DNA of 64,000 bases from Petrolisthes cinctipes (GCA_033782935.1 JAWQEG010000509.1:406001-470000); one strand, 5' to 3'; positions 13,448 to 24,949 are shown, numbered from the stretch's first letter. Program-made: numbers and translations. The notes: generated by a model not told the origin, from the letters alone.

Positions 13448-14025
13448 ACAGTGTACCAACACTACTCAAACACCACCAGTCATCCACAACTTATTATTTA
13501 CAAACTATTTACCCTCTGAGTGTTTCACCAACACTACTCAAACAACACCAGTCATCCACAACTTACCATTTACAAACTATTTACCCTCTGAGTGTTTCAC
13601 CAACACTACTCAAACAACACCAGTCATCCACAACTTACCATTTACAAACTATTTACCCTCTGAGTGTTTCACCAACACTACTCAAACAACACCAGTCATC
13701 CACAACTTACCATTTACAAACTATTTACCCTCTGAGTGTTTCACCAACACTACTCAAACAACACCAGTCATCCACAACTTACCATTTACAAACTATTTAC
13801 CCCCTGAGTGTTTCACCAACACTACTCAAACAACACCAGTCATCCACAACTTACCATTTACAAACTATTTACCCTCTGAGTGTTTCACCAACACTACTCA
13901 AACAACACCAGTCATCCACAACTTACCATTTACAAACTATTTACCCTCTGAGTGTTTCACCAACACTACTCAAACAACACCAGTCATCCACAACTTACCA
14001 TTTACAAACTATCTATCTTCTGAGT
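13448..14025. repeat. 72-bp minisatellite, eight units
   Basis: Unit contains CACCAACACTACTCAAACAA, CCAGTCATCCACAACTTACC and CTATTTACCCTCTGAGTGTT. The six or so middle units are nearly identical; the first and last diverge. Because 72 is a multiple of three, two plus-strand frames stay open (224 and 213 codons), but there is no start, splice or conservation support for a protein. Confidence 0.93.
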
Positions 14026-14797
14026 GCCAATACTTTTTTGAGGAATTGTACAACAGTATTGTCTTAAGTATTTATTTTCAAGTGTCATAAATAATAGGAA
14101 GAATAAATGTCATTATATTGTTAGTATATAACTTTACAGAATACAGTAGGTGAAAGTGTGTTGAGAATTTATTTTTAACAAAAGAAAAGTATTGATTGAA
14201 ATTGAATATATAACACTTATATTTACATTGGTTGTATTGTAGGTTGTGTTGTAAAGTTGTTATCAAGACACACACATACATCACATTAGCACCTCATCAC
14301 TGTCTGATTCATATCACTACAGTTATTACTGAATGGTGAGATAATGATGATAATTGTTATGAAAACATAATCACAGACATACATCACATTAGCACCTCAT
14401 CACTGACTGGCTGACATCACTATAGTTATTACTCAATGGTGAGATAATGATGATAATTGTTATGAAGACATCATCACACATAACAACACTTTCATACCTG
14501 GTAATTTTTTATTCATTCATTATGTTATTCATAGAAGTGATTCATTTATTTATTCCTTCATTCACTGGGTGGTATTCAAGAACATTGATGGTGTTGGTAC
14601 TGGTACAATGACTGTGTTGTTTGTCTATGGCAGGGTGGTAGGGACAGACAACTTTTGGCCCTCCAAGGTCTATTGTGTGACCCATGATGTAAAGCAGGAT
14701 TTGTATTGTAATCTCACCAACAAGAGTGGAGCTGCTATTATTGTTTGGTCCAACACATTGGAATCTGGTCCACCACATACACTGAACCACTCACACT
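14026..14797. repeat. AT-rich spacer with a ~108-bp tandem duplication
   Basis: 14270-14378 and 14379-14486 are direct copies (both contain CATCACATTAGCACCTCATC and GGTGAGATAATGATGATAAT). The remainder is unremarkable. Confidence 0.75.
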
Positions 14798-16307
14798 ACT
14801 GTTACTGTATGGCTCAGTAATGACACTACTAGGTTACTACTGTTATGTACTGTTACTGTATGGCTCAGTAATGACACTACTAGGTTACTACTGTTATGTA
14901 CTGTTACTGTATGGCTCAGTAATGACACTACTAGGATACTACTGTTATGTACTGTTACTGTATGGCTCAGTAATGACACTACTAGGTTACTACTGTTATG
15001 TACTGTTACTGTATGGCTCAGTAATGACACTACTAGGATACTACTGTTATGTACTGTTACTGTATGGCTCAGTAATGACACTACTAGGTTACTACTGTTA
15101 TGTACTGTTACTGTATGGCTCAGTAATGACACTACTAGGTTACTACTGTTATGTACTGTTACTGTATGGCTCAGTAATGACACTACTAGGTTACTACTGT
15201 TATGTATTGTTACTGTATGGCTCAGTAATGACACTACTAGGTTACTACTGTTATGTACTGTTACTGTATGGCTCAGTAATGACACTACTAGGTTACTACT
15301 GTTATGTACTGTTACTGTATGGCTCAGTATTGACACTACTAGGTTACTACTGCTATGTACTGTTACTGTATGGCTCAGTAATGACACTACTAGGTTACTA
15401 CTGTTATGTACTGTTACTGTATGGCTCAGTAATGACACTACTAGGTTACTACTGTTATGTACTGTTACTGTATGGCTCAGTAATGACACTACTAGGTTAC
15501 TACTGTTATGTACTGTTACTGTATGGCTCAGTAATGACACTACTAGGTTACTACTGTTATGTACTGTTACTGTATGGCTCAGTAATGACACTACTAGGTT
15601 ACTACTGTTATGTACTGTTACTGTATGGCTCAGTAATGACACTACTAGGTTACTACTGTTATGTATTGTTACTGTATGGCTCAGTAATGACACTACTATG
15701 TTACTACTGTTATGTACTGTTACTGTATGGCTCAGTAATGACACTACTAGGTTACTACTGTTATGTACTGTTACTGTATGGCTCAGTAATGACACTACTA
15801 GGTTACTACTGTTATGTACTGTTACTGTATGGCTCAGTAATGACACTACTAGGTTACTACTGTTATGTACTGTTACTGTATGGCTCAGTATTGACACTAC
15901 TAGGTTACTACTGCTATGTACTGTTACTGTATGGCTCAGTAATGACACTACTAGGTTACTACTGTTATGTACTGTTACTGTATGGCTCAGTAATGACACT
16001 ACTAGGTTACTACTGTTATGTACTGTTACTGTATGGCTCAGTAATGACACTACTAGGTTACTACTGTTATGTACTGTTACTGTATGGCTCAGTAATGACA
16101 CTACTAGGTTACTACTGTTATGTACTGTTACTGTATGGCTCAGTAATGACACTACTAGGTTACTACTGTTATGTACTGTTACTGTATGGCTCAGTAATGA
16201 CACTACTAGGTTACTACTGTTATGTACTGTTACTGTATGGCTCAGTAATGACACTACTAGGTTACTACTGTTATGTACTGTTACTGTATGGCTCAGTAAT
16301 GACACTA
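14798..16307. repeat. 51-bp minisatellite, ~30 units
   Basis: Unit GTTACTGTATGGCTCAGTAA + TGACACTACTAGGTTACTAC + TGTTATGTACT. Sparse point variants mark sub-blocks: the linked pair (GTATTGACAC with CTGCTATG) occurs at 15328 and 15889, 11 units apart. The TGTATTG variant occurs at 15203 and 15662, 9 units apart. The period divisible by three keeps ORFs of 521 and 537 codons open on opposite strands; both are artefacts. The array resumes at 17145-17238 after a transposon insertion. Confidence 0.95.
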
Positions 16308-16950
16308 TAGTCTTTTCAAAATATACTGAGCGCTGAGGCGTTGGCTGTTGGGAGGTTTTTCCCTCCCGCAATGATGCCAAATCAGACCAATACACTTCAC
16401 TCACTCTCTCATATCAGCTATTTACTGATGCTAAATTAATCAAAATTAATACGTATACATTTACTTCACTACTAAAGCCATATAGATATATGAAAGTATC
16501 ATTTACTTCTCATATTAACAATGATAATATATATATGTATCACAACACTGGGCAGAATATTTTTCCGACGTTGCCAGTAGACCAAGGGTGAGTGTACTCA
16601 GGGATAAGTATGTAAGCTCCACCTGTCAACTCAGGTCACTACCGTCACTTTTCCTCTGGCTGCCACTCAATATGGAGCACACATCTGCTATTCTCTATCA
16701 TGTTTTACATAGTCGAGAAAGAGAGAACTTATTTATAATGTAAATAAGTACTATTTAGAAGAGAAAGCAAATAGAGGCCCTATCATTGCACCATCACGAG
16801 CAGTGGTGGTGAGGAATAAAAGTCGAAACAAACGAAAAATTATGTTATATCCTCAGAAAAGTGTTGCATTTATAATACAACATAATGTGTCAACAGAAAA
16901 GGAAAGATTTAGTTTTATGTTTTTTTGTTAACGGCAAGCGATATATAGGC

Positions 16951-17000
<50 letters not shown>

Positions 17001-17144
17001 AGGCGGTAAGTTAGTGAGGGCTGGCTGTCATTTTTAATGAGGATCTAATCCCATAATTGTCCAGGCGAGATCTGGCAACGTAGCAGTCAGGTAAATCTCG
17101 GAAGTGGCCAACGCCTTAGCGCTCAGTATATTTCAAAAAGACTA
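16308..17144. mobile_element. 837-bp TA-flanked non-autonomous DNA transposon (M4)
   Basis: Terminal inverted repeats of 38 bp start TAGTCTTTTCAAAATATACT on the left and are mirrored on the right, with three mismatches. TA is duplicated at 16306-16307 and 17145-17146. Removing the element and one TA restores the unit word ACACTACTAGG exactly, so the empty site is known. The interior has a GA run (16953-16998) and no transposase frame. Size and ends suit a mariner-like non-autonomous element, but the family is unidentified. Confidence 0.9.
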
Positions 17145-17238
17145 TACTAGGTTATTACTGTTATGTACTGTTACTGTATGGCTCAGTAATGACACTACTA
17201 GGTTACTACTGTTATGTACTGTTACCATATCACTCAGT
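17145..17238. repeat. Remaining ~1.8 units of the 51-bp minisatellite
   Basis: Continues the array beyond the M4 insertion and decays into CATATCACTCAGTAATAAC, the array edge. Confidence 0.9.
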
Positions 17239-17898
<660 letters not shown>

Positions 17899-17999
17899 CA
17901 TATTGGGCATTTGACTTGAGCTGTGTCCCACAGCCTTATTGTAATAATCACATCCTGCCCCAAACATCAAAACATTACCCAACCCTGATCTATGGAGTC

Positions 18000-18244
18000 A
18001 TGGTATTGGTACCACAGTGGTTGGTAGTGGTTTGTAAGCACACACGAAAGAATGTTAGCCGTGTAAATGACTTCTGGGTGAATTATTTAATGAATTTGGT
18101 GATTAAACTATACAGAGATCATCATTATCTAACTGTTGGATAGATTTTGTGAATGTGGATATTCTGCTTTTGGATAATAATGAAGCCTTACAAATGTGGT
18201 TGGTTGGGAAGCTAACAAACAAATACCACTGTGGAATCAACCCA
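18000..18244. mobile_element. M5 MITE copy (inverse orientation)
   Basis: Interior words AATTATTTAATGAATTTGGT and AATGAAGCCTTACAAATGTG match the other M5 copies in reverse. The right end is ACCACTGTGGAATCAACCC. The left terminus has lost the outer GGGTCGATT bases. Length is about 243 bp, the family norm. Confidence 0.7.
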
Positions 18245-18329
18245 TGGTATCATTACCACACCATCGTATTGACCAACAATGTTCTTGAATATGACACGTT
18301 CATTATGTGAATAATTTGGATTGGTTAAG

Positions 18330-18466
18330 GACAGATTTTTTTGTTGGTAAAAAGGAAGGTTTGTGATTCCTCCAAACTATGCCATGAAACAGATTCCCTT
18401 AATGGTACTAATACTGGATGTGTTTCATGATATAATTTTGTGTATGTGTGTGTGATATTTCTTTCT

Positions 18467-18506
<40 letters not shown>

Positions 18507-18957
18507 GTATTATAATAACAGTAACATTCCTCCAAACTATGCCATGAAACAGATTCCCTCAATGGTACTAATACTGGATGTGTTTCATGGTATAGTTTTA
18601 TCGGAGGAATCAGTTTCCCACCAATTCACCAAATCTAGACCAACTGAATCCTCCAAACTATTCCAAGCAACAGAACACCATTATCTTTGCCCTTCTGGTT
18701 CTGTTTCCTGGCATACTTTGGAGGAATCAAGACACTCCAATGTAATTCTGGAGCAAATGATTCCTCCAAACTATTCCTGTTGTTTTCTGGCATACTTTGG
18801 AGGAATCAAGACACTCCAATATAAATCTGGAGCAACTGAATCCTCCAAACTATTTTTCCAATCAACAGAACACTATTATTTTTGTTTATATGGTGCTGTT
18901 TTATGGTATACTCTGGAGGAATCAGTTTCCTACCAATTCACCAACAAGTGAATCTCC
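18330..18957. repeat. Cluster of M6-like hairpin repeats
   Basis: Several overlapping copies of the inverted pair CCTCCAAACTATKCC / GGCATACTTTGGAGGAATC, with two copies of CAATGGTACTAATACTGGATG-type loop sequence and a CA run at 18473-18503. The block ends with ACCAACAAGTGAATCTCCCC + TTAA, the M6 terminus. It looks like repeated insertion and unequal exchange of the same element. Confidence 0.6.
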
Positions 18958-19069
18958 CCTTAAGGAAGTGTTGTTATTGTTGTATATTGTGGAGTTATTG
19001 TCTGATATGTATAACACCTGACTGACTGGTTGACTGGTTGGCTGGTACTCTCAATGGTGTGGTGAGGGC

Positions 19070-19345
19070 AGAATCCTCCTTTCCCTTCTCTTCTTGTCCC
19101 TTCCATTCCCTCTCCCTCCTTTCCTTCTCTCCTCTTCTTGTCCCTTCCATTCCCTCTCCCTCCTTTTCTTCTCTCCCCTTGTCCCTTCCATTCCCTCCCT
19201 CCTTCCCTTCCCATCCCTTCCATTCCCTCCCTCCTTCCCTTCCCATCCCTTCCATTCCCTCCCTCCTTCCCTTCCCATCCCTTCCATTCCCTCCCTCTTT
19301 CCCTTCCCTTTCCTCACCTTCCCCTTCCCTTCCTTCCATTTCTCG
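19070..19345. repeat. CCTTCCATTCCCTC minisatellite
   Basis: Polypyrimidine array. The central part repeats a 30-bp unit CTTCCCATCCCTTCCATTCC + CTCCCTCCTT about four times; the flanks use a related 40-45 bp form. Confidence 0.9.
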
Positions 19346-19711
19346 CACTCCTTCTGCTCCATGTTTGTCAAAGTATTGATAATGTCTTGCAGTAATTCTA
19401 AAGTAATAATTCATTTGTATTATGTACCAGGCATAAATTAATTAGGTTGTATTTTGTTACAGATTTGTGGAGTGCAGTTGTACAAGAGACTTAACAACCT
19501 TCATTATTCACTGTGTTCATCTTTCCATCAACAACTACTACTACTACAACTATACAAGTATCACTTGTTACTGTGAGTGTTTTATGAAGTTACTGTGTGT
19601 GTGATGTTTCTCTTCACACACTTAATATGTTGTTGTTGTTATAATACATCTGTGTGTGTGTGTGTGTATTTGTCACACACACACACACACACAGTATTAT
19701 AATAACACTAA
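19346..19711. other. AT-rich with short GT/CA run
   Basis: No gene is recognised. GT at 19649-19667 and CA at 19674-19692 are in inverse order and could pair. Confidence 0.5.
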
Positions 19712-19948
19712 GGGTCGATTCCACAGTGGTATTTGTTTGTTAGCTTCCCACCCAACAACACTTGTCAGTCTTACTTATATCCAACAAACTCAATCTTCAT
19801 ATCCACAAAATATGTCAGGAAGTTTCATTACCACCTTAGTTTGATGGTGATCATCAAATTCATCCAATAATTCACTCAGGAGTCATTTACACAGTTCAGT
19901 TTCTTTGGTTAGGGTGCTTGCAAACCAAAACAAACACTGGAATCGGTA
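19712..19948. mobile_element. M5 MITE copy
   Basis: Starts GGGTCGATTCCACAGTGG and ends with the degenerate inverse ACACTGGAATCGGTAC. Interior words as in other copies (CCAATAATTCACTCAGGAGTC). CTAA borders both ends approximately. Confidence 0.7.
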
Positions 19949-20104
19949 CTAAGGAGATAATACACTTTTGGTACATTAGAGCATCTTGATTCCTCCAAAG
20001 TATGTCAGGAAACAACATGACCATGGTGTCCTGTTGTTGCTTGGAATAGTTTGGAGGAATTAATTGCTCCAGATTTACCACCAACACTGTACTATCCCCT
20101 TAAG
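19949..20104. mobile_element. M6 hairpin MITE copy (inverse orientation)
   Basis: Inner arms ATTCCTCCAAAGTATGTCA and AATAGTTTGGAGGAATTA, right end ACCACCAACACTGTACTATC followed by CCCTTAA. It directly abuts the M5 copy, so the two lie head-to-tail without spacer. Confidence 0.6.
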
Positions 20105-20352
20105 TTATATTTGAACCCTTACAGGTATAAAATTATATTTGTCTGTCTGTGTGTGAGTCTATCTATCTATCTATCTATAGCTCCGACGCCTCGTTCCCTC
20201 CGGGAACTCCCCTCAAGGGGGTGGCCACAGCAGAAGTGTCTCCAGTTCTCCCTGTTCCAACACTCCCTCCTTACTTGTTCAAGCCCTACTCTGCCCCTCA
20301 TGTTTCTCTCCTTTACATACTCTTCCACTCTGTTCTGAGTGAGTGAGTGATA

Positions 20353-20388
<36 letters not shown>

Positions 20389-20900
20389 TCAGACAGTATT
20401 ATAACATCAATAATTTTTACTCTTTTAGGTATGTAATTATCACTGATGCTATGATAATATTTGTCTGTCTCTGTGTGTGTGAGTGATATCTCTCTCTCAC
20501 ACACACACACAGTATTATAATAACATCAATAATTTTTATTTGAACCCTACACCCTTACAGGTATGAAATAACTGACATTTTCACCTGGTGAGATGATAAT
20601 TATGTTTATATTATATATAGAGTTTTTTTTAATAAAGTATACTATTTAATAATATTTGTATTTATTTATTTCCTGTTATTTACACTATAATATATTAGAG
20701 ATCTTGTTCTTGTTTGTTCTTCTCCTGTGTTGTTGTTGTTGTTCTCCTCCTCTCTCTCTTGTGTTGTTCTCTTCTTCTTCTTCTCTCTTGTGTTATTCTC
20801 TTCTTCTCCTCTCTCTCCATCTCCTCTCACCACACACCTGTAAAGTAAACAAATTAATTACAGTTAAGGTGATATAGAACATAAATAATAAATAAATAAA
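20105..20900. repeat. ~110-130 bp tandem units with CT/CA runs, interrupted by LINE-B
   Basis: Units share TATTTGTCTGTCT..GTGTGAGTGATATCTCTC, a CA run, and AACATCAATAATTTTTA. One unit is split by the LINE-B fragment. 20656-20820 is Leu/Cys-rich in translation only because of TTC/CTC/GTT repetition. No gene is seen. Confidence 0.65.
20157..20336 (-). mobile_element. LINE-B 3' fragment, 180 bp
   Basis: Begins with an ATCT tail (minus-strand TAGA repeat) and reads CTCCGACGCCTCGTTCCCTC next to it, the 3' end of the LINE-B family. It stops abruptly after CCACTCTGTTCT, a strong 5' truncation. It is inserted inside a tandem unit. Confidence 0.85.
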
Positions 20901-21250
20901 TCTGGAGCAAATGATTCCTCCAAACTACAGAACACCATTATTATATTTATTGTTATTATTATTATTATTATTATTATTGTTTCCTGGCATACTTTGGAGG
21001 AATCAAGAAACTCCTAATATAATTCTGGAGCAAATGATTCCTCCAAACTACAGAACACCATTATCATATTTATTGTTATTATTATTACTATTATTGTTAT
21101 TGTTTCTTGGCATACTTTGGAGGAATCAAGATGCTCCTAATATAATTCTGGAACAAATGATTCCTCCAAACTATTTTTCCAAGCAACAGAACACCATTAT
21201 TTTTGTTCATTTGGAGGAATCAAGAAACTCCAGTACAGTATATGAAAAGT
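20898..21250. repeat. Three tandem M6-derived units
   Basis: Units of ~110 bp: TCTGGAGCAAATGATTCCTC..CAGAACACCATTAT..TTTCCTGGCATACTTTGGAG. Internal ATT runs differ in length between units. Tandem amplification of one MITE is more economical than three insertions. Confidence 0.7.
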
Positions 21251-21289
21251 GTATGTTTCTAAATCCAAGCTACATACATACATACAAAA

Positions 21290-21368
21290 AAAAATTGGAG
21301 GAAAATGAATCCTTCAAATATTGCCACGAAACACACACACCTATATGGAAGAAGGAATCAGAAGCCTC

Positions 21369-21424
<56 letters not shown>

Positions 21425-21473
21425 TATGGAAGGAGGTTGTTTCATGGCATAGTTTGGAGGAATCAGAAGCCTC

Positions 21474-21511
<38 letters not shown>

Positions 21512-21587
21512 TATGGAAGGAGGTTGTTTCATGGCATAGTCAGGAGGAATCAGAAGCCTCCAATATTCATACACAATCACAGGGTCC
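21290..21587. repeat. CTATATGG hairpin repeat, three tandem parts with CA runs
   Basis: Parts contain CACCTATATGGAAGGAGGTT, CATGGCATAGTTTGGAGGAA and CAGAAGCCTCCAAA, then a CA run. The CA length is variable (52, 26 bp). The block ends with TCACAGGGTCCTTAA, shared with copies at 29.95 and 30.24 kb. Confidence 0.7.
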
Positions 21588-21754
21588 TTAAGGGGAGATT
21601 CTATTGTTGGTAAATTGGAAGGCTACTGATTCCTCCTAACTATTTTTCCAAGCAACAGAACACCATTATTTTTGTTCATGTGGTCCTGTTTCCTGGCATA
21701 ATTTGGAGGAATACACAGACCTCCCAATTCACCAACAAATTAATTTTCCCTTAA
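21588..21754. mobile_element. M6 hairpin MITE, clean TTAA-to-TTAA copy (167 bp)
   Basis: TTAA at 21588-21591 and 21751-21754. Outer arms GAGATTCTATTGTTGGTAAA and ACCAACAAATTAATTTTCCC; inner arms GATTCCTCCTAACTATTTTT and GGCATAATTTGGAGGAATA. This is the best reference copy of the family in the window. Confidence 0.75.
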
Positions 21755-22075
21755 ACTAAGAGAGCCATATAGAAATAATAATAATGTGAGCTTTAATAAT
21801 AATAAGTGAGTCTTATAGAAAGTGATTTGTACAGTCAGAGGCAAATGTGAAACTGTAATTTATCACCAACAAGTATGTATGTATGTATGGTTGTTGATAG
21901 TAACAGACTGTATGTGAAGTTTATATTAAGGTGACAAAACTTTGTTGGTAGTAACTGATTGATATTAGGCACTGCAACAGCGAGGTCATATAGCTTGTTG
22001 GTAGTGAATGTAACCTAATGTAACTTGTAATTTATCACAAACAAGTATGTATGGTTGTTGTTGATAGTACAGAAC
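21755..22075. other. AT-rich with diffuse repeats
   Basis: GTATGTATGG and TTGTTGGTAGT words recur. GATATTAGGCACTGCAACAG + CGAGGTCA near 21960 resembles 57258-57290 (GATATTAAGCGCCGCAACAG), suggesting another dispersed element end. No gene is seen. Confidence 0.45.
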
Positions 22076-22164
22076 TTTGTTGGTAGTAAATCTGGACCAA
22101 CTGACTCCTCCAAACTATTTCAAGCAACAAGAAATACAAAAATGTAATTCCATAAACACTTACA

Positions 22165-22260
22165 GTTGTAGTTCCTCAAGGTGTCTGGCTGAGCAGACCC
22201 GAGCTCCTATAGTGATGCTTGTAGTGTTGTTGTTGTTGTTGTTGTTGATGGAAGGAAGAA
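22165..22260 (-). mobile_element. LINE-C 3'-end fragment
   Basis: AGTTCCTCAAGGTGTCTGGC and GAGCAGACCCGAGCTCCT match the 3' end of the LINE-C fragment at 31.08 kb, and a GTT run lies next to it. Only about 60 bp of body remains. Confidence 0.55.
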
Positions 22261-22439
22261 CACGGTGGACAACAAACAATGAAGGTTCCTCAGTCTCTTG
22301 TACATCTCTGTAACAAAATACAACCTATTAAATTTATGAATGCGGAAAGATAAGTGAAGAAATGCATTAAGGTTAATTCTATGTCACTTGTCTCTATTAC
22401 AACTCAACTCTACAACTCTCTAATAACAAAATACAACCT

Positions 22440-22800
22440 ATTTTGATGGTAAATCGGAGGGCTAAGCAAATTTTTTAAACTATGACACCAAACAACAACA
22501 GATCCACTATTAGTAACATTGAAGGCATCTGTTTCCTGGCATAATAATAATAATAATAATAATCACTGTATAGTTTACTCACCAAATTCATTAAATAATT
22601 CACCCATAAGGCATTAACAAGGCTAAGATTCTTTCGTTTGCGTGCTAACAAACCAAAACAAACGACTGTGGAATCAACCCTAAGACACCAAACAACAATA
22701 GATCCACTATTAGTAACATTGAAGGCATCTGTTTCCTGGCATACTTTGGAGGAATCAGAGTCCTTCCAATTCACCAACAAGAGAATCTCGCATTAATTTG
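22440..22800. repeat. M6-like repeat split by a truncated M5, with 60-bp direct repeats
   Basis: 22485-22545 and 22682-22742 are direct repeats (ACACCAAACAACAACAGATC..GAAGGCATCTGTTTCCTGGC). Between them lies the 3' half of an M5 ending ACTGTGGAATCAACCC. The right side ends with CCAATTCACCAACAAGAGAA, an M6 terminus. Confidence 0.65.
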
Positions 22801-22917
22801 GGTGGTGATAAAAAATGAGAAATGATTTGCGAGAAGAAATATGGAGAATAAAATTAGGACTTATGAATGAAATACCATAACAGAAAACATAGAGGCAAGA
22901 ATGTTGGTGGTGTGGTA

Positions 22918-23042
22918 CAGTCGGCAGCATAAATTTGCTTCATATGAGTTCTAGTAATGTTGTAACACAATATATTATACAGATATGATAGATACATTTC
23001 TCATATGGTAAATTACATATGTTGTTTAGAATACAAACTGGT
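22918..23042. mobile_element. M2 MITE, truncated
   Basis: Starts after TA with CAGTCGGCAGCATAAATTTG and follows the family in reverse orientation (GTTGTAACACAATAT, AATTACATATGTTGT). It is lost before the other terminus. Confidence 0.65.
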
Positions 23043-23072
23043 TAATAATATTACCATTATTAAGTACAGCCA

Positions 23073-23165
23073 CAATCAAATATCCACCCACACTTTCCTT
23101 CCATCGTGGTAAATATCTTGGTAATAAACAACAACACGTGTATGATTTTGCAGCACCTCATAAAA
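23073..23165. mobile_element. M1 MITE, 5' half
   Basis: CAGCCACAATCAAATATCC, CTTTCCTTCCATCGTGG and CACGTGTATGATTTTGCAGC as in the full M1 copy. It is truncated at the central A-rich part. Confidence 0.7.
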
Positions 23166-23480
23166 ATAAAAATGCCAACACCATTGTCAACACACACACA
23201 CACATACAGCTGTACCAGTAAGATAACTTTGTTGTGTGTCTATGGAATCATTGTACTCGTACCAACACCATTATAAACACACACACACACACTCAGGAAT
23301 AATACACACACACACACACACACACAGGAATAATATACACACACACACACAGGAATAATATATACACACACAGAGGAATAATACACACACACACACACAT
23401 CAATGTACTTTCTTGTCTAAGACTGTAAAACCTAATATGCCTCAAACTTCAAGGGGGAAGGATGGAGAAACAACTATAGA
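23166..23480. repeat. CA runs with AGGAATAATA spacers
   Basis: Four CA runs separated by AGGAATAAT between 23277 and 23400, otherwise no gene. Confidence 0.75.
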
Positions 23481-23481
23481 C

Positions 23482-23799
23482 TATGTGTTGATTCCACAGT
23501 GGTATTGGTTTGTTAGCTTCCCAACCAACTACACTTGTAAGGCTTCATTATTTTAGGGTTGATTCCACAGTGGTATTGGTTTGTTATCTTCCCAACCAAC
23601 CACACTTGTAAGGCTTCATTATTTTCCAAAAGCTGAGTATCCACATTCACAAAATCTATTAAAAAAGTTAGATAATAATTATCACTGTATAGTTTACTCA
23701 CCAAATTCATTAAATAATTCACCTATAAGTCATTAACAAGGCTAATATTCTTTCGTTCGCGTGCTTACAAACCAATATCAACCACTGTGGAATCAACCC
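23482..23799. mobile_element. M5 MITE, full copy preceded by a second 5' end
   Basis: The full copy is 23556-23799 (244 bp) from GGGTTGATTCCACAGTGG to CACTGTGGAATCAACCC, flanked by TA. A partial M5 start at 23482-23555 ends ..GGCTTCATTATTTTA where the full copy begins, so one copy inserted into another or a tandem duplication occurred. The same GGCTTCATTATTTTA border precedes the copy at 24498. Confidence 0.8.
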
Positions 23800-23867
23800 T
23801 AAGTAAGGCTTGTATGCAAAATAAATTAAATACAAAAAAGGCAGGGAGGAAGGAAGGTTTAGCATTT

Positions 23868-23996
23868 CAGGAGAGACTCTATTGTTGGTTAATTGGAAGG
23901 CTACTGATTCCTCCTAACTCTACCAGAAAACACACACTCTCAATGGTACTAATAGGGGATCTGTTTCATGGCATAGTTTGGAGGAATCAGTAGCAC

Positions 23997-24055
<59 letters not shown>

Positions 24056-24096
24056 CACACACCTTCCAATTCACCAACAAAATAATATCACCTTAA
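23868..24096. mobile_element. M6 MITE expanded by an AAT run
   Basis: Left arm GAGACTCTATTGTTGGTTAA, right arm CACCAACAAAATAATATCAC then CTTAA. The loop contains TCTCAATGGTACTAATAGGG, and an AAT run (23999-24053) expands the right part. Confidence 0.65.
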
Positions 24097-24245
24097 GTTG
24101 GAAGTACAGTGTTGGTAAATCTGGAGTAAATTATTCCTCCAAACTATTTTTCCAAGCAACAGAACACCATTATTATTATTTTTGTTCAGGTGGTCCTGTT
24201 TCCTGGCATACTTTGGAGGAATCAAGACACTCCAATGTAACAAAA
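24093..24245. mobile_element. M6 MITE copy sharing a TTAA with its neighbour
   Basis: TTAAGTTGGAAGTACAGTGT, inner arms ATTCCTCCAAACTATTTTTC and CATACTTTGGAGGAATCA, to about 24245 (ACTCCAATGTAAC). Its left TTAA (24093-24096) is also the right TTAA of the preceding copy. Confidence 0.6.
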
Positions 24246-24282
24246 GTATAGTGGAGGTAAGAGAATTGTCTGTCTGTGTGTC

Positions 24283-24430
24283 AGTGCGGGAGTAGGGGAC
24301 AGGCTTGGGGGGGGGGTTTAGGGGGGTGCAGGAGTAGGGGACAGGCTTGGGGGGGGATGGGAATAGGGGGACACGCTTGGGGTGGGTAGAAAGTCTGTCC
24401 CTTATTCCCGCACCCGCCTAAACCCCCCCC
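24283..24430. repeat. G-rich hairpin minisatellite (copy 2)
   Basis: GTGCAGGAGTAGGGGACAGG units followed by the inverted C-rich arm. Same organisation as 11426-11592. Confidence 0.7.
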
Positions 24431-24497
24431 ATACTTTGGAGGAATCAAGACACTCCAATGTAATGGTAAGAGAACTGTATAAGGCTTCATTATTTTA

Positions 24498-24753
24498 GGG
24501 TTCATTCCACAGTGGTATTGGTTTGTTAGCTTCCCAACCTACTACACTTGTAAGGCTTCATTATTTTCCAAAAGGTGAGTATCCACATTCACAAAATCTA
24601 TCAAACAGTTAGATGATAATAATAATAATAATGATCATTGTATAGTTTTCTCACCAAATTCATTAAATAATTCACCTAGAAGTCATTTATACAGCTTAAC
24701 ATTCTTTTGTTTGCATGCATACAAACCAATACCAACCACTGTGAAATCGACCC
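24498..24753. mobile_element. M5 MITE copy
   Basis: 256 bp from GGGTTCATTCCACAGTGG to CACTGTGAAATCGACCC, TA on both sides, with an AAT run in the centre. Confidence 0.8.
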
Positions 24754-24769
24754 TAAGAGAGACAGTACA

Positions 24770-24895
24770 ATGTTGTTGGTAAACTTGGAGCAAATAATTC
24801 CTCCAAATATTACCATGAAACACACACACCTATATGAAGGGAGTTGGTTTGGTGGCATGGTTAGGAGGAATCAGAAGCCTTCACACACACACACA

Positions 24896-24949
<54 letters not shown>

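Noticed and set aside
13416..14090. 224-codon frame with 24-residue repeats
   Set aside because: Same cause (72-bp period); two overlapping frames are equally open, which argues against selection on either.
14798..16307. CRISPR-like array
   Set aside because: Units are contiguous with no unique spacers and the DNA is eukaryotic; it is a minisatellite.
14745..16404. Open frames of 521 and 537 codons on opposite strands over the 51-bp array
   Set aside because: The period is a multiple of three, so open frames are automatic. The peptides are pure repeats with no domain, and one is interrupted by the M4 transposon end.
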